NCBI GenBank assembly: GCA_951640165.1
Contig: OX621257.1
Coordinates: 10,737,201 to 10,801,200 of the forward strand
Source of the DNA: Pseudoips prasinana
Taxonomy: Eukaryota > Arthropoda > Insecta > Lepidoptera > Nolidae
Direction of reading: 5' to 3'
DNA: 64,000 bases
Notes under the pieces: model-generated
Told to the model about the DNA's origin: nothing
Database searches by the model: none
Seen by the model: only the letters and a program-made list of their open reading frames with translations
Shown here: piece after piece, positions 1 to 12,411 of the stretch
Position numbering within the stretch: position 1 is the stretch's first letter
How the letters are laid out: every line of letters begins with the position of its first letter
Translations under genes and position numbers: made by a program

Positions 1-354
1 AAAATATTAAATGAAGAAACCATTAGGGCAATCAATACACAAAAGTCAGACAAGACACCAGGAGCCGATCAAGTCACAAATGAACTATTAAAAATTACTA
101 CACCAGTCATTGGTCCTACATTAACAGATATATTTAACAAAATTATAGACACTGAAATTATTCCTGAAGAATGGACTAAATCAACAATAATACTATTGCA
201 TAAAAAAGGAGATAAAGGAGATATAGGTAATTACAGACCTATAAGCTTGATGTCCAATGTCTATAAAGTCTTTTCAAAAATAATTCTGTCACGAATCACT
301 TCTACCCTAGATGAAAACCAACCAAGAGAGCAGGCGGGTTTCCGCAGCAAATAT
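1..354 (+). pseudogene. RTE-type LINE reverse transcriptase, N-terminal half of RT (split by LINE-A)
   Basis: An open reading frame enters from the left edge and reads through the first RT blocks: a K-x-PGADQ motif, then LLHKKGDKGDIGNYRPISL and finally EQAGFRS near 335-348. These are the fingers blocks of RTE-clade non-LTR retrotransposons, whose single ORF carries an APE endonuclease (here off the left edge) and an RT. The frame stops at 355, where the - strand LINE-A begins. It resumes in frame at 4519, so the two parts were one ORF. About 16 residues that RTE proteins normally have after the GFRS motif are absent at the junction. No internal stop is seen in this piece. Confidence 0.88.
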
Positions 355-363
355 TAAATAAAT

Positions 364-394
<31 letters not shown>

Positions 395-1286
395 GGTTTT
401 TATTCACGTAGACTTAAAAAAAGCGCTTGTAAATAGTCAGAACATGTTTGTAGTAATATAGTTGTATACATTAGATATTATTTCTAGTAACATAGATATT
501 TAGGTACATCTTGTATGAAAACATTTATAAAATTTATTTTATTACAGAAATGATATTTAGCTAGCTCGTATCAAGTTATTGTCAAGAGATTATGTTTAAT
601 TATCTAGTTTAAGTCTAATATTTTTACTACATATTGTCAATGGTTCTGTCTATATTAAAGGTATTATTATTATGACGGACCTTGTGTTAATAACGACGGT
701 CGCGCTTTAATGCTACCACCGGATCCAATGCACCCCAACTGAGAAGACCCAGCGAAACAAACTTAGTGGGTTCATCTACTACCGGTTTCAACACGACCCA
801 GTTGAGACGGTCCGGCGAAACATACTCAAGCGGGCATGAACACGGGATTTGGTCCAATTAGAGTAATTATTTAGTAGGCAAACACAATATATGCTCGATC
901 GGTTGTCTGAATGCTTATTATTTTAGATTATATTTAGGTATACAAAAGAAAAACTTCGAAACAATAACATTATTCATTTTGAGACAGAGTCAATAATTTT
1001 AAATTAAGTATATGATAGCAATCATTTACAGATAGTTCACGTAACACAGCAGATCAGTCATGTCTATATGGCTACAAGATCTCCAGCGAGCAATGTGCAG
1101 GTAGGAAGTGAGAGCCAGACGTCTTTGTCATCGATGTACTCTTTAGTGGTGTAATAACCCCTAGCCATAAGTATACGTTTAATATGTGTTTTAGAACTTG
1201 TGTCAGGCAGATCAGTAATTTGAGTAGGAAGCTTGTTATAAAACCTAATACAATTTCCTAAAAATGATTTATTAGTTTTGCTTACT

Positions 1287-3955
1287 CTAAAGCATGGCTA
1301 ATTTGTTTTTATTCCTAGTATTTATATTATGCAGTTCACTTTTCTTTTTATAATTATGAATATTTTTTCTAACAAACATTATATTCTGATATATATATTC
1401 CGATGGCACAGTAAGTATATTTATTTCTGAAAACAAATTTCGCAAAGAATCGCGACTGCCTAAACCATAAATGGCTCTGACTGCTCTTTTCTGCAATACA
1501 AAAATAGTACCTATGTCAGCCGCCGAACCCCACAGCAGAATGCCATACGACATAATGCTATGAAAGTACGCGAAATACACTAATCTAGCAGTTTGTTCAT
1601 CTGACAATTGCCTTATTTTCCAGACAGCATAGGAAGCCGAACTTAATTTACCTGCTAACTTTTCAATCTGAGGACCCCATTGCAATTTTGAATCAAGTGT
1701 CAATCCTAAAAATACGGTCGATGGGACTAGATCTAATATTTTCGCATTAAGTGCAACTGTTGGTACAATTTGAGTCACATTCGGCAATGAGAACCTGATG
1801 CATTTAGTTTTCCCTGCATTTAACAAGAGATTATTTGCCGAAAACCATTCTGATATAAAGCTGAGTGTTTTATTATGCTCAATAAGATCTTTATCCTTTC
1901 TATTTACTTTAAATATGAGCGAAGTATCATCAGCGAACAAAACTATGTCTGATACTTTCTCTACCAGATAAGGGAGATCATTTATATAAACTAGAAATAA
2001 AAATGGGCCCAATATAGATCCTTGGGGCACCCCCATTTTCACAGGATGACGTGCCAAAGTGGCACCGCCTATCGAAACCATCTGTTGTCGCCCCGATAAA
2101 TAGGACATCACAAGATCAAGAGATGTGCCAGATATTCCATAGTACTTCAGTTTAACAACGAGCGTACGATGATCAACGCAATCGAAAGCCTTAGAGAGAT
2201 CACAGAAAACTCCCAGCGCATCCTGTGATCCCTCCCAAGCCTCCAATATTGACCTAATTAATGTGCAACCTGCATCCTGAGTAGAGCGGCCCCTTGTAAG
2301 CCCGAACTGCTTGTTATGCAATATCTCATTCACGTTAAAGTGCGACAACATTTGGCTGAGCATCAGCTTTTCAAATATTTTACTTAAAGCTGGTAGTATT
2401 GAGATAGGCCTATAATTTGTGGCATTTTTTGAACAACCTGCCTTGAAAATGGGTATTATCTTACTTATTTTCATTAAATCGGGAAAGATACCATCACTTA
2501 TACAGCCATTGAAGATGGCTGCAAGGATTGTAGCAATGTTTAGTATGATTGATTCAATTGCTTTAACACACAGTCCCCACAAATCTTCTGTGCCTTTCCT
2601 TTTAATACTCTTAAAAGCTTTTATAATATCATCACTTGTTACGGATTTAAAACTAAAGTTAGGTACAGTTTGTTTTACGCTTTGATTTAAAAAGAGTTCA
2701 GCCACATCTGGTGATGATGCGAGACACTTAGTAATATCCACGGGTATATTTGCAAAAAAAGCAGCAAAAAAATTGGCAATGGTAAGCTTGTCTGAAACCA
2801 GTTCATCACCAATATTCAATACTAATGTTTGATCTCTTGATCTACTTTTACCAGTTTCAGTATTAATTATTTGCCAAGCTGATTTTATTTTATTATCAGA
2901 TTTTTTAATTTTATCTCTTATATATAAAGAATTAGCTTGAATGCAAACCTTTTTAAAAATTTTTGAATAATTTCTAACATAATTAATGAAATTGACATCA
3001 GGGTTATAGGACCTTCTGTCATACAACTCCTATAAAAAATCTCTACTCAGTCTAATGCCTTGAGTTGCCCAAGAACTAAATTTTATCTTATTACTGTCAA
3101 CCGTTAAGTTTTTTATTTTACAAGCTTTATTAAATTCTTTGCAAATACAGTGGAATAATGTAGTGTACATATCGTTAGGCTTACTTTTGTTTGGCAATAG
3201 ATGGCACAAACTATTCTCCAGGTTGTTACTGAACTTTCCCAAATTAGATTTTGTTAAAGGTCTAAAACTAATTTTTTGTTTATTTATATTTATCTCATTT
3301 TTTATCTTTACTATTTGGCATTTATGGTCAGAGCGGACACCAGCTACCAAACACTTCTCAGAGACATCAAAGTTGGTAATTATGTTATCAATGCAAGTAG
3401 CAGATGTGGGTGTGACTCTCGTGGCCTCAGAGAACAAGCATTTAAGGTTAAAGGACCGAAATACAGATAGAAATATGTTTATTTCAGGTGAATCTGCTAA
3501 AATGTTCATATTAAAATCACCACATACAAGGATTTTTTTTTACTTTTAATTTTCCTAAGAATGTCTTCTATTGTTGCTGTAAAAAGCTTCAAATCGGATG
3601 TTGGTGGTCTATACACACATATTATACAATAAAACTGCGTCTCTACACATGCCACCTCACACACACGCTCAATAGATAGTTGGCATATATCTTTACGTTC
3701 TTTAAATTTAATTTGGTCTCGAAGTAGTATCAGTACTCCACCACCCTCTGCCGAAACCCTATTATAAAAGCTGGCGACCCTATAGCCACAGACACTAAAA
3801 GCCATCTTGTGTGCCTTCAGCCATGTTTCTGTAAAACAAAGGATATCTATTTCATATTTTTCATTAAAAAGTTCTATGTCTAGAATTTTGCCAGAGAAGC
3901 GGTTTATATTTTGATGTGATAGAATTAGAAAGCTATCACACTTCTCTATTGTCAT
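1287..3955 (-). pseudogene. LINE-A ORF2: APE endonuclease and reverse transcriptase, broken
   Basis: ORF2 starts at an ATG at 3955-3953. The APE-type endonuclease shows CFTETWL, EGGGVLILLRD and VYRPPTSD, then GDFN and the SDHK catalytic region. The RT follows with YRPISILPALSKIFE, FCDLSKAFDCVDH, VPQGSILGPFLF and FADD. Three lesions break it. A frameshift lies in the T-run at 3533-3541 (poly-A on the coding strand), between VVI and GDFN. An in-frame stop sits at 3030-3032, between endonuclease and RT. A 5-base deletion near 1290, relative to the copy at 20646-21256, ends the ORF early at LAML. The catalytic aspartates are still present. The enzyme would nick DNA and prime reverse transcription of its own RNA. 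Confidence 0.88.
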
Positions 3956-3957
3956 GC

Positions 3958-4518
3958 TTACATGTTTAAACTACTAACTAAATTGATTTTAATAACATTA
4001 CTAAAAGATGGTATAAAAAGTGACTTCATCATACTACTTATGACTGAGTTAATATGTGCCGCTACTAAACTTGCAAGTATGTTCAAAAATTTTCTTGAAA
4101 CAGTAACTGTACTCATGGTTACCCTACAAGAATCTATAAAACTATTTGTGTCCAAAAATATAAATTTATCACTATAATGGCTAACCAAAAACTGTAGGTG
4201 CATATTTAGCTTGTGGATATAATTATTTGTACTATCAGGCACATTGGACACATAGGGGAAGGCACACAATATTATCTTATTACATTCTAATTCTAACATC
4301 TCAGTGAAACTATCTGTAATGTCTTTATTTCTTTAAGTTTTTACAATTTCCTACCATTAGAGTTATACATGATTTGGCACTGTGTTTATTCTGAATTAAT
4401 TTATGTATTATATCTTTATAATGTAATCCTGGCATACAATAGTTGACAAAGGAACAACTCAGCTTATTACAAATATTCAACAATAGACCATATACATGTT
4501 CTAAGGCAGGTTCTACAA
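3958..4518 (-). pseudogene. LINE-A ORF1, C-terminal part
   Basis: Two overlapping frames read on the - strand from the truncated 5' edge of LINE-A to a TAA at 3958-3960. They are separated by a frameshift near 4325-4335. The second frame includes NKIILCAFPYVSNVPDSTN and FIFLDTNSFI, then a helical tail. The pattern of a buried strand, LDTNSFI and a final helix suggests the esterase-like (SGNH-hydrolase-fold) ORF1 proteins of some CR1-group LINEs. I cannot confirm this, and no catalytic Ser-Asp-His triad is visible in the surviving part. The stop codon is only two bases from the ORF2 ATG. Confidence 0.5.
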
Positions 4519-5690
4519 AAATATAAAGAGTACAATAAGAAATACTATTTGGGATTTGTTGATTATAATAAGGCCTTCGACTCCTTAGAACATGAGTATA
4601 TCTGGGAAGCACTACGTATACAGGGAATACATGGAAAGTACATACGTATACTCCGAAACGTATACTCCAAAAGTACAGCCCAAATCAGGCTTGAAACTAC
4701 GGGTGAAGAATTTCGTATAGAGAGAGGCGTCCGGCAAGGCGACCCAATCTCTCCTAAGTTGTTTTCGGCGGCTCTGGAGATTATATTCAGGAATCTGCAA
4801 TGGGATCACGAAGGCCTGAACATAAACGGTGAAAAACTAAACCACTTACGATTTGCAGATGACCTGATCTTATGTGCGGAATGTCCAAAAAATTTAGAAA
4901 AAATGTTGCAACAACTGTCAGATCAAAGTGCGAAAGCTGGACTTACAATGAACACGGCAAAAACAAAGATTATGACTAACTCTTCACAGACACATACCAT
5001 CAGAGTCAACTCAGAGATAATAGAATATGTCGAAGAATACATATACCTAGGACAACTCATAGCGGCTAAAGACACCATGCACAAAGAGATCGAAAGACGG
5101 ATAGCCAATACATGGAAGAGATATTGGTCACTCAGCGAAGTCATGAAAAACAAGGACATGCCTATCAAAGAGAAAAGAAAAGTGTATAATATGTGCATTT
5201 TACCATGCTTAACTTATGGTTGCCAAACATGGGCATTGACAGATACCTTAATAAACAAAATAAAGGTATGTCAAAACGGAATGGAGAGAAGCGTAATGGG
5301 CGTCAAGAGGAAAGATAGAATAAGACTAGAAAAAATTAAAAATACAACTAAATTTAAGGATGCAAAAAACACATGTAAAACTTTAAAATGGCGATGGACT
5401 GGACATATGATTAGAGATACGAATGGAAAATGGACAAAAACCATAACAGAATGGTATCCCAGGGATGGGAAGAGAAGTAAAGGGCGTCAAACAAAAAGAT
5501 GGGAAGATGACCTCAAAAAGGTAGCGGGTTCAGAGTGGACGAGAACAGCGAGAGACAGACAGAAATGGAAAGCTTTAGAGGAGGCCTTTGTCGGAAGACA
5601 AGCTGTGCAGTGAAACCGATCGAATAATAATATGTAAATTTATTTATGGAACAGCAATAAAAGCTTATTTTATTTTTATGTTTTTTTTTG
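4519..5690 (+). pseudogene. RTE-type LINE reverse transcriptase, C-terminal half and 3' end
   Basis: The frame reads YKEYNKKYYLGFVDYNKAFD, then RGVRQGDPISPKLFSAALE, LRFADDLIL and YLGQL, followed by an RTE C-terminal region with CLTYGCQTWAL, MERSVMGV, W-x-W-TGH and GRQTKRWEDD. It ends at a TGA at 5611-5613. The FADD catalytic pair is intact and there is no stop from 4519 to the end, so this half is young or was recently active. A short AT-rich 3' UTR with AATAAA (about 5636-5690) follows, as is usual for RTE. Together with 1-354 it is one element interrupted by LINE-A. It cannot make a full protein as it stands. Confidence 0.9.
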
Positions 5691-7515
5691 TTTCGGACCG
5701 GAATCCATAGTGTTAGTAACAGTAATCTTAAAAAACTATGTTAGTAGTATATTAGGATTTACATTCCAATAAGTACATAACAGGATACCACTATTACACA
5801 TACCGATTATATGTAATTGCGGTATCCTTGATTATGTGTACGCGTGTCTAGTGCTGCATAATAGCACTGTCCGCGGCAAGTCTGTTGGCCACAGTCTTCA
5901 GGAGGCTGTTGGAACTGCCACGAACCCACTGTAATAGGGACGCTATACGTTTTCTGGTGATAGCGGAAAAGCTATCAACCCCAGCTGCGGCCAAAATCCC
6001 TGAGGCACTACAGTGGCGTCGCGACCCCAACAGCGCCCTGAAGGCATTATTATATTGTGTACGCAGGGTCCTGTATGCTCCTTGAGTGTAATTCATCCAC
6101 AGGCTGCACGTATACAAAGAGTGACAATATGCTTTGAAAAGCGTTATTTTTGCTTGTTTGGAACAGCGAGCAAACCTGCGGGAAAGCATATTAGCTCGAA
6201 TGCACAGAGCCCTGCGTTCCTGTTCCATATCTATGTAATCCTTCAGAGACTCCGTGACCCAGTGTCCCAGGTACTTAAAGCTATTTACTGGTGCTATCGG
6301 GGTCCCATTGAGCGTTACTGGATATTACTGGGTACTTTGTAAGATTTATTACCTGCCTTGAATACAAGAAGTACACTCTTAGTTGTGTTGTACCTAAGAC
6401 CATGAGCCACAGCAAATCGCTCACAGATGCCCATAAGTTTATTTGGTGCACTATTTGATGGACACAATAGCACCATATGGTCAGCGTAACTTATGTTGTT
6501 CACAAAGGTACCGTCAATAGAACAACCAACTCCAGCGCTGCTGAGCTCATCAATCAACCTATTGACATATATATTAAAAAGGGCAGGCGAAGTAATTCCC
6601 CCTGCCTTACTCCAGATTCTAAGCTGTAAGGGCATGATATCCCTCCAGACCATTTAACATAGTTTTTCTGATGTTCATACCAGTATTTTAATAAGGCAAT
6701 AAACTCGGGTGGCGTGTTTGTGTCCTCAGATAGTTTTTCCCAAAGAATATTGTATTGGACCATATCAAAGGCTTTTGATAAGTCTAAAAATACAATACAA
6801 ACAGGTGTATTCCTAGCTGTATAGTACTGTATAGTCTGCTTGAGACACAAGACAGCGGCTTCAGTAGACAGACCTGGTCTGAAACCAAACTGTGAATCGT
6901 GAAGCTTAATATGAGCACAAAGCTGCTGGTTCAGCAGGCTGTCCAGCACCTTAGCCACTATGGTTGCCAATGATATTGGTCGGTAATTGGATTTGTCACT
7001 AATATCGCCAGTCTTATTTTTGACAATAGGAACAACTAATGTTTTTAACATACTATCTGGCAAGTAGCCGTGATTCAAGCAAAGGGAAAAAAGCAAGGCT
7101 AGGACACGTGGCAGGTGTACGCCAGCATGTAACAGGTGTTCAATGCTTAAGTGATCATGACCTGGGGATTTCCCCTTAGTCATTTTTCTCAACACAGATC
7201 TTATGTCCTTTGCTGTAACCACAACTGGTTTTTAACTAAGACAGCTTATGCCAGAAAAGCCAGTATTTTTACTATCAGTTACCCCCACTGATGACTGAAC
7301 GTTAAAGTGCTCCTTGAACATTTCAGCTATGAGCGAGGGATCAGTTAGCCCATCCACGTTTACAGGAATACTAGGTTTAGGGTTTAGCCTTCTAGTTTGC
7401 ATGTTGCTTTGTTTGACACCATTTAAGCTCAGCTTTAAAGTTCTTTTTTGATTCAGACATTTTGTCGTATATACAACGTGTAACAGAAAGAGTGAACGTA
7501 ACTTAAGGGGCATAT
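5691..7515 (-). pseudogene. LINE-B reverse transcriptase, 5' truncated and dead
   Basis: Four - strand segments in changing frames form one RT. 7513-7232 is the endonuclease-RT linker. 7222-6554 has KMTKGKSPGHDHL, NYRPISLATIVAKVLDSLL, FGFRPGLST and FLDLSKAFDMV. 6653-6315 has GGITSPALFNIYVNRLIDEL and the catalytic box. 6228-5848 is the C-terminal region. In the catalytic box the expected YADD reads YADH, so the active site is destroyed. The endonuclease is absent because the 5' end is cut near 7515. The 3' UTR at about 5700-5847 resembles 17225-17280, where a second copy of this family lies. The clade is not resolved; the RT resembles L2/CR1-like insect elements. Confidence 0.82.
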
Positions 7516-8450
7516 ACGGTCTCCTTAAGCCTACCTATACACAAAATCTCATACCGAAATACCATCATTTTAATCTTGATCGTAAAATAATATACCATTC
7601 AATATATCGACACGTATTTTTATCGATATAACGAACATCCGTACTAACACAGCACAGCTGATTCTGATTTACGCTAGAAATTGTTTGACATACCTCTGTG
7701 TTTCTATGCACGCCTGGTAGTTTGATTCCAATTGCACTCACTACACATATTTTGTTTTATTTTCGAGTTATGTTTTTATTTATAGCACTGCTGAATAGCT
7801 ATTGGATACTTTACATCGTATAAGTACGTGATACACAAACACATTACGAGAATCTTTTTATAGTTTAACTTCTAGTTGAAGTTGTTTTCAGTACTGATGG
7901 AAGAATTTCATTATTTCACGTTCACTAAAATCTGCACCGACACCGAAAGCCTCTAAGACTTGCCAACTAACACGAGTCACTCTCATGTACAACATATTCA
8001 TAGAATCGTAAAGCTTTCATGTTTCTTAGTTATAAAGAGGAGTGGCCTCCACCGCGACACTGTACCCTTCACGACATAGGTTCCTCGTAATTAAACAGCC
8101 TTAAATTCTGCGACCTATGAATCCTCATCATCACAAAGTGCACGTCTGAGGCTATTCTTTCATAGATGAATGCACGAAATTTTCAAAATTATTACGATCA
8201 CTAAACGACATAGTTAAGGATTTCGCGGAACACTTTACTCATTACTAAACGACATTTTAGACGATTTAGTAACTAAACACGACCTAAATCTTTGCCCTAA
8301 CGGTCGAACGGTTAACATACGTGTAAATTTGCTCTGTGTTTAAAAAACAAATTATGGCTAAATATGGACTTATCTTACAATTTTAATCATTCCAACTTAC
8401 ATAGTGTTAATCTAAAAGTGATATTCATATTCAAAATCATCAAAAAGTGT
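7516..8450. other. no recognisable feature between LINE-B and LINE-C
   Basis: AT-rich sequence with no ORF of note, no tRNA-like boxes and no obvious inverted repeat. It may be unique host sequence or an unrecognised old repeat. The last ~100 bases could already belong to the LINE-C 5' UTR. Confidence 0.4.
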
Positions 8451-8726
8451 GTAAATGGAACGTTTAGTGGTGTGAATTACTAAAAAAAATTGAATCACGG
8501 CTGGTCAACCGGTAAGTGCATGATAAGACTTTTTACGCACAGTGCAAGCAACTCTCACGGTTACGCTGCGCACATAGGTAGCATATCGGCGTGCGCCCGC
8601 GCCCGCTGACACAATCGAGTGCTCGCACCAAAGATTATTTATCGTAGACGGCGGAATACTGTACATACTGGGAGGATAATCAATATCATTTATTAGTCTG
8701 GTTTTTGGTGGTTCTAAATTACCATT

Positions 8727-9589
8727 ATGGCCAGTGAAGAAGAGCGATCTAAAATCTTTAGTAACGACTCGACCCCTTCCCGTAATGTGTCTACGAATAG
8801 AGGAAATAAGAGGCAGGCTAGTGGACCTCCATCCCCGCCATCACTTTTATGTAATAAAGAAGATATTCGGTCTATTATCCAAGAGATAATTAAAACAGAA
8901 TTCAGCGATATGTTGACACAATTCAATAAAAATTTGGTTAGCGCTAAACAATAAACTGGAAACAGTTAACTCAGAAATGAAAGAGATGGTAAAATCTATG
9001 CAATTCATGAACAAGCAATTTGAAGACTTTGAAAGTAATCAGAAGGCATCAAGCGAAACCATAAAGAGGCTAAAAATAGAAAACACGGAACTGAAGACAA
9101 CTATAGCGAACCTTAGTGAGCGAATTATTAATTTGGAGCAGAAATCTCGATCGAGTAACCTTGAAGTACAATGTATGCCTGAAACTAAGAACGAGAATGT
9201 GTACACTATTGTCACCCAACTTGGGAAAGCTGTTGATTGTGAGGTTCAAGAAAAAGACATATTGAATTGTACACGAGTTGCCAAAAGCAATCCATCCAGT
9301 ACAGCTGCGCGATCAACTTTTAGCGTCCGTTATTAAATATAACCAAAATAACCCGCAGAATAAACTTAATTGTGGACATCTTGGATTCGCCGGTGTGAAA
9401 GCCCCTGTCTATGTTGTTGAACACCTCTCACCCAGCAATAAATCTCTTCACGCTGCAGCTAGAATTAAGGCAAAGGAACTGAACTATAAGTACGTTTGGG
9501 TCAGAAATGGCAAAATATTTGTGAGAAAAGGAGACGGAACAGAATATATACTTATAAACAACGTGGATAGTCTAAGTAAAATCAAGTAA
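8727..9589 (+). pseudogene. LINE-C ORF1: coiled coil plus FP-like C-terminal domain
   Basis: ATG at 8727. The first 75 codons are polar and basic. After a frameshift near 8940 a heptad-rich region follows (KMKEM... to NLEQKSR, roughly 8956-9150), which looks like a coiled coil for trimerisation. A second frameshift near 9300 leads into RDQLLASVIKYN, SPSNKSLHAAARIKAKEL and YKYVWVRNGKIFVRK. The VWVRNG-x-IFVRK core with the preceding AR-x-KAKE helix matches the C-terminal domain named after baculovirus FP proteins, which occurs in ORF1 proteins of many insect LINEs. The likely role is binding the element's RNA as a chaperone. Recognition is by eye. Confidence 0.72.
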
Positions 9590-9639
9590 TTGGTTTTAAT
9601 TTAATGTCATGTCATAGTACCTACATATACTTTAAAATT

Positions 9640-11920
9640 CAACAATTTAACAATATATTACCAGAATTGTAGAGGTCTGAGAACTAAAACTAAAACATTT
9701 TATGTTAACCTTTGCTGTATGAAATATGATGTATTAATTTTAACCGAAACCTGGCTAAATAGTAGTGTACTTAGTAGTGAACTGTTTGATGATAGATATG
9801 TGGTTTACAGACGAGATCGGGAGACAACAGGCTTCCATCCTAATAAAGATGGAGGCGGAGTTCTGATTGCTGTCTCAACCAAAATCAGTTCAAAGTGCAT
9901 TGATAAATAGCACAGTAGATGTGAGGATCTTTGGGTTACCATCGATATCTCAACTGCACATAAATCACGACAGTTAGCAATCTGTGCAGTTTACCTACCT
10001 CCACCTGTATGTCTTCCAACAATTGATCACTTTATAGAACACTGTAATAACGTGTTTGAGACAGCAAATATTCCAATTTGTATAATAGGCGATTTTAATT
10101 TAGGTAAAATAGATTGGGCTCCGGGTGCCGCTAACAATTCACTACCTAGCACTTGTTTGAGATTATTAGAATTTATGAACGTTAGTAGACTTTCTCAGTA
10201 CAATTTTGTAAAGAACTGCTCTGTGCGTACTTTGGATCTAGTTTTGTCAACCATATCTACGTGCACTGTGAGTCAAAGCAGTTGTTCTTTAACTCCTGTT
10301 GATAAACTACATCCCCCGCTTGAGCTTATCGTGTCATTATTAAAAGAATCCAACCTCCCATACAATAGTCTTAACAACAAAAAAAACTTTTATAAGGCAA
10401 ATTATGAACATATTAAAACATATATTAACGAACATGACTGGAACCAACTATTTGCTAATATTAATGATGCAGATAGTATGTTAAGAGTGTTTTATGAAGT
10501 GTTAATTAGTGCAATAGATTTGTCCCAAATTGTAAGTCAATGGCTTGATCTGAGTGGAAAAAGGCCAAAGCGGTTCCAGTACACAAGTCAGACAAAAAAG
10601 ACACAATTTCCAACTATCGCCCTATCGCAATACTCTCCACGCTTGCTAAGATTTTTGAATCACTGATCTGCCCTTACATCCAACGCCACTTCAGACTTTA
10701 TCTCACCGACCACCAACACGGCTTTGTTGCCTCAAGATCTACTGCCACAAACCTACTGGCTTTCTCAGAGTCCCTAATTGAATCTATTGACTCAAACAAG
10801 CAATTAGATGTATTATACACCGATTTAAGCAAGACCTTTGATAAAATCCCTCATTCAATACTGATCCATAAACTAGCAACATACGGTATCACTGGTCCCT
10901 TGCTGAAATGGCTAGAATCTTATCTGTCAAAGCGTGAATTTTATGTTGTTGTTAACGGCTTTCGATCGGCCAGCAATTATTGCATGTCTTCCGGTACCCC
11001 ACAAGGGTCACACCTTGCTCCTATTTTATTTATCATATACATAAACGACCTTTCCCAATGCTTCTACTTTTCCGATTGTTATCTCTACGCCGATGACTTA
11101 AAGTTTGCCCGACAAATCGAATCACCTAGTGATATTACGCTTCTACAAGAAGATCTGAACAGAGTTGTTAAATGGTGTGAGACTAACAAAATGGAACATA
11201 ACTTAAAAAAATGCTATCATTTGTCATTCTCAAGAAAGTCTCATCCAATACACTCTGAGTACTTCATAAGTGATAACAGAATACAAGAAGTGGATGTTAT
11301 TGGGGATCTGGGAGTACTGTTTGACAAAAAAATAAACTTTGTCCCCCACATTGAGAATATTGTTAAGAAAGCGTCGAAAATGTCGGTTTGTGATTAGAAA
11401 CACCAGGGGCTTTAAACAGGTTGGTACCAAAAAGATGCTGTACTATAGCCTTGTCCGAAGCATTCTAGAGTACTGCAGTGTTGTATGGAGACCACATTAC
11501 GCTACACATAAGTTACTTTTGGAAAGAGTTCAAAAACGGTTTTTGTGGCACCTTGCATTTTCTAAGGGAAAAAATAAGCAGCTGCTCTCTTATAATACCC
11601 GTCTCAGTTACTTTAAAATACGCTCGTTATCAACTCGGAGAGAAATTATTGATGCCTTGTTTCTCTATAAGTTGCTTAGAAATAAAATCGACTGCCCAAA
11701 CCTACTGAGTCTCCTAAAATTCCGTGCCCCAGCCCGATATCCGCGTAACCCTATCACACCATTGTACCCTCCCTTGCGCAGAACAGTTCTGGGTGCCAAC
11801 TCGCCGATTTCACGCATGTGTAAAATCCTAAACAGTTGCAGTGATCTAACTGATATACACCATGACAGCATACAACAATGTTACAAAGTAATTATCGAAC
11901 AATATTCTCACAACCAATGA
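9640..11920 (+). pseudogene. LINE-C ORF2: endonuclease and reverse transcriptase with internal deletion
   Basis: The APE endonuclease begins at YYQNCRGLRTKTK near 9655 and shows LTETWLN and DGGGVLIAVS. It is broken by a stop near 9908, then continues with YLPPP, IIGDFNLG, LDLVLS and the LHPPLEL box that holds the catalytic His. After about 10545 the frame changes and the text jumps to the first RT block, SNYRPIAILSTLAKIFE, so much of the endonuclease-RT linker is missing. The RT then reads GFVASRSTATNL, YTDLSKTFDKI, GTPQGSHLAPILFIIYIND and YADDLKF with catalytic Asp intact. A frameshift near 11340-11395 leads into the C-terminal region with VRSILEYCSVVW, ending at a TGA at 11918-11920. Confidence 0.83.
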
Positions 11921-12411
11921 TTACAATAATAACTTTCATTCTTTGATTTTCTTGATTTTTGATTTGGAGACTGGGTCTGTATAATTCTTAGGATAAATAT
12001 TTTATGTACCTGAAATAATTGATGAGATTTTTATTTTTATTAGTATCATTTTAATTTTGTAATTTGAATATTTTTAATTTTATTGTTTGATTTGAAATTT
12101 TATCATTTTTATTTTTGTTATATAATCTTAATTTAATTTATTTTAATTTGCTAAGTTATAAATCTATTGTCTAATTTATTGTAATGTACTATTATTATTA
12201 TTTGTTTAAATTACCTATTTGAATGGCTTTAAATTGTATTTACTCTTTTGGCTTTATACTATTATATTTTACTTATATAACCATAATTGGTGCATGTTGT
12301 GTTAGCCTGTAAGTAATTGTCGCACTTATAAACGTACTAATAAGCAAGTATAACTTTAAATGTATTGTGTGAACAATTGTTGGCTAACCTAAATAAATAA
12401 ATAAATAAATA

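Larger units (their letters stand above)
355..4518 (-). mobile_element. LINE-A copy 1: CR1/Jockey-group non-LTR retrotransposon nested in RTE
   Basis: A ~4.16 kb - strand LINE. Its 3' end lies at the left, with an AAAT-type simple tail at 355-395 and a ~900 bp 3' UTR at 396-1286. ORF2 (endonuclease plus RT) follows, and then the C-terminal part of ORF1. The 5' end is truncated inside ORF1 at about 4518. The hexamer AAATAT occurs at 349-354 and 4519-4524 and is a candidate target-site duplication. Joining across one copy puts the host RTE back in frame. The 3' UTR is shared with copies at 19945-21256 and 58518-58944, and with a diverged one at 15918-16345. Clade assignment beyond CR1/Jockey group is uncertain. 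Confidence 0.82.
8451..12411 (+). mobile_element. LINE-C: Jockey/CR1-group LINE with FP-like ORF1, near full length
   Basis: A + strand element. It has a 5' UTR (about 8451-8726, GC-richer than its surroundings), ORF1 (8727-9589), a spacer, ORF2 (about 9640-11920), a ~490 bp AT-rich 3' UTR and an AAATAAAT tail at about 12390-12411. Both ORFs carry frameshifts, and ORF2 lacks the linker between endonuclease and RT. The exact 5' boundary is not visible, and I found no target-site duplication. ORF2 resembles that of LINE-G at 34330-37318 in its start (YQN-x-RGLRTKT) and in the HPPL box, so the two are probably in the same clade. Confidence 0.78.

Noticed and set aside
2419..2685. + strand open frames opposite LINE-A ORF2 (also at 3139-3549 and 4923-5198)
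   Set aside because: They are antisense to clear RT or endonuclease coding sequence and show no own domain.
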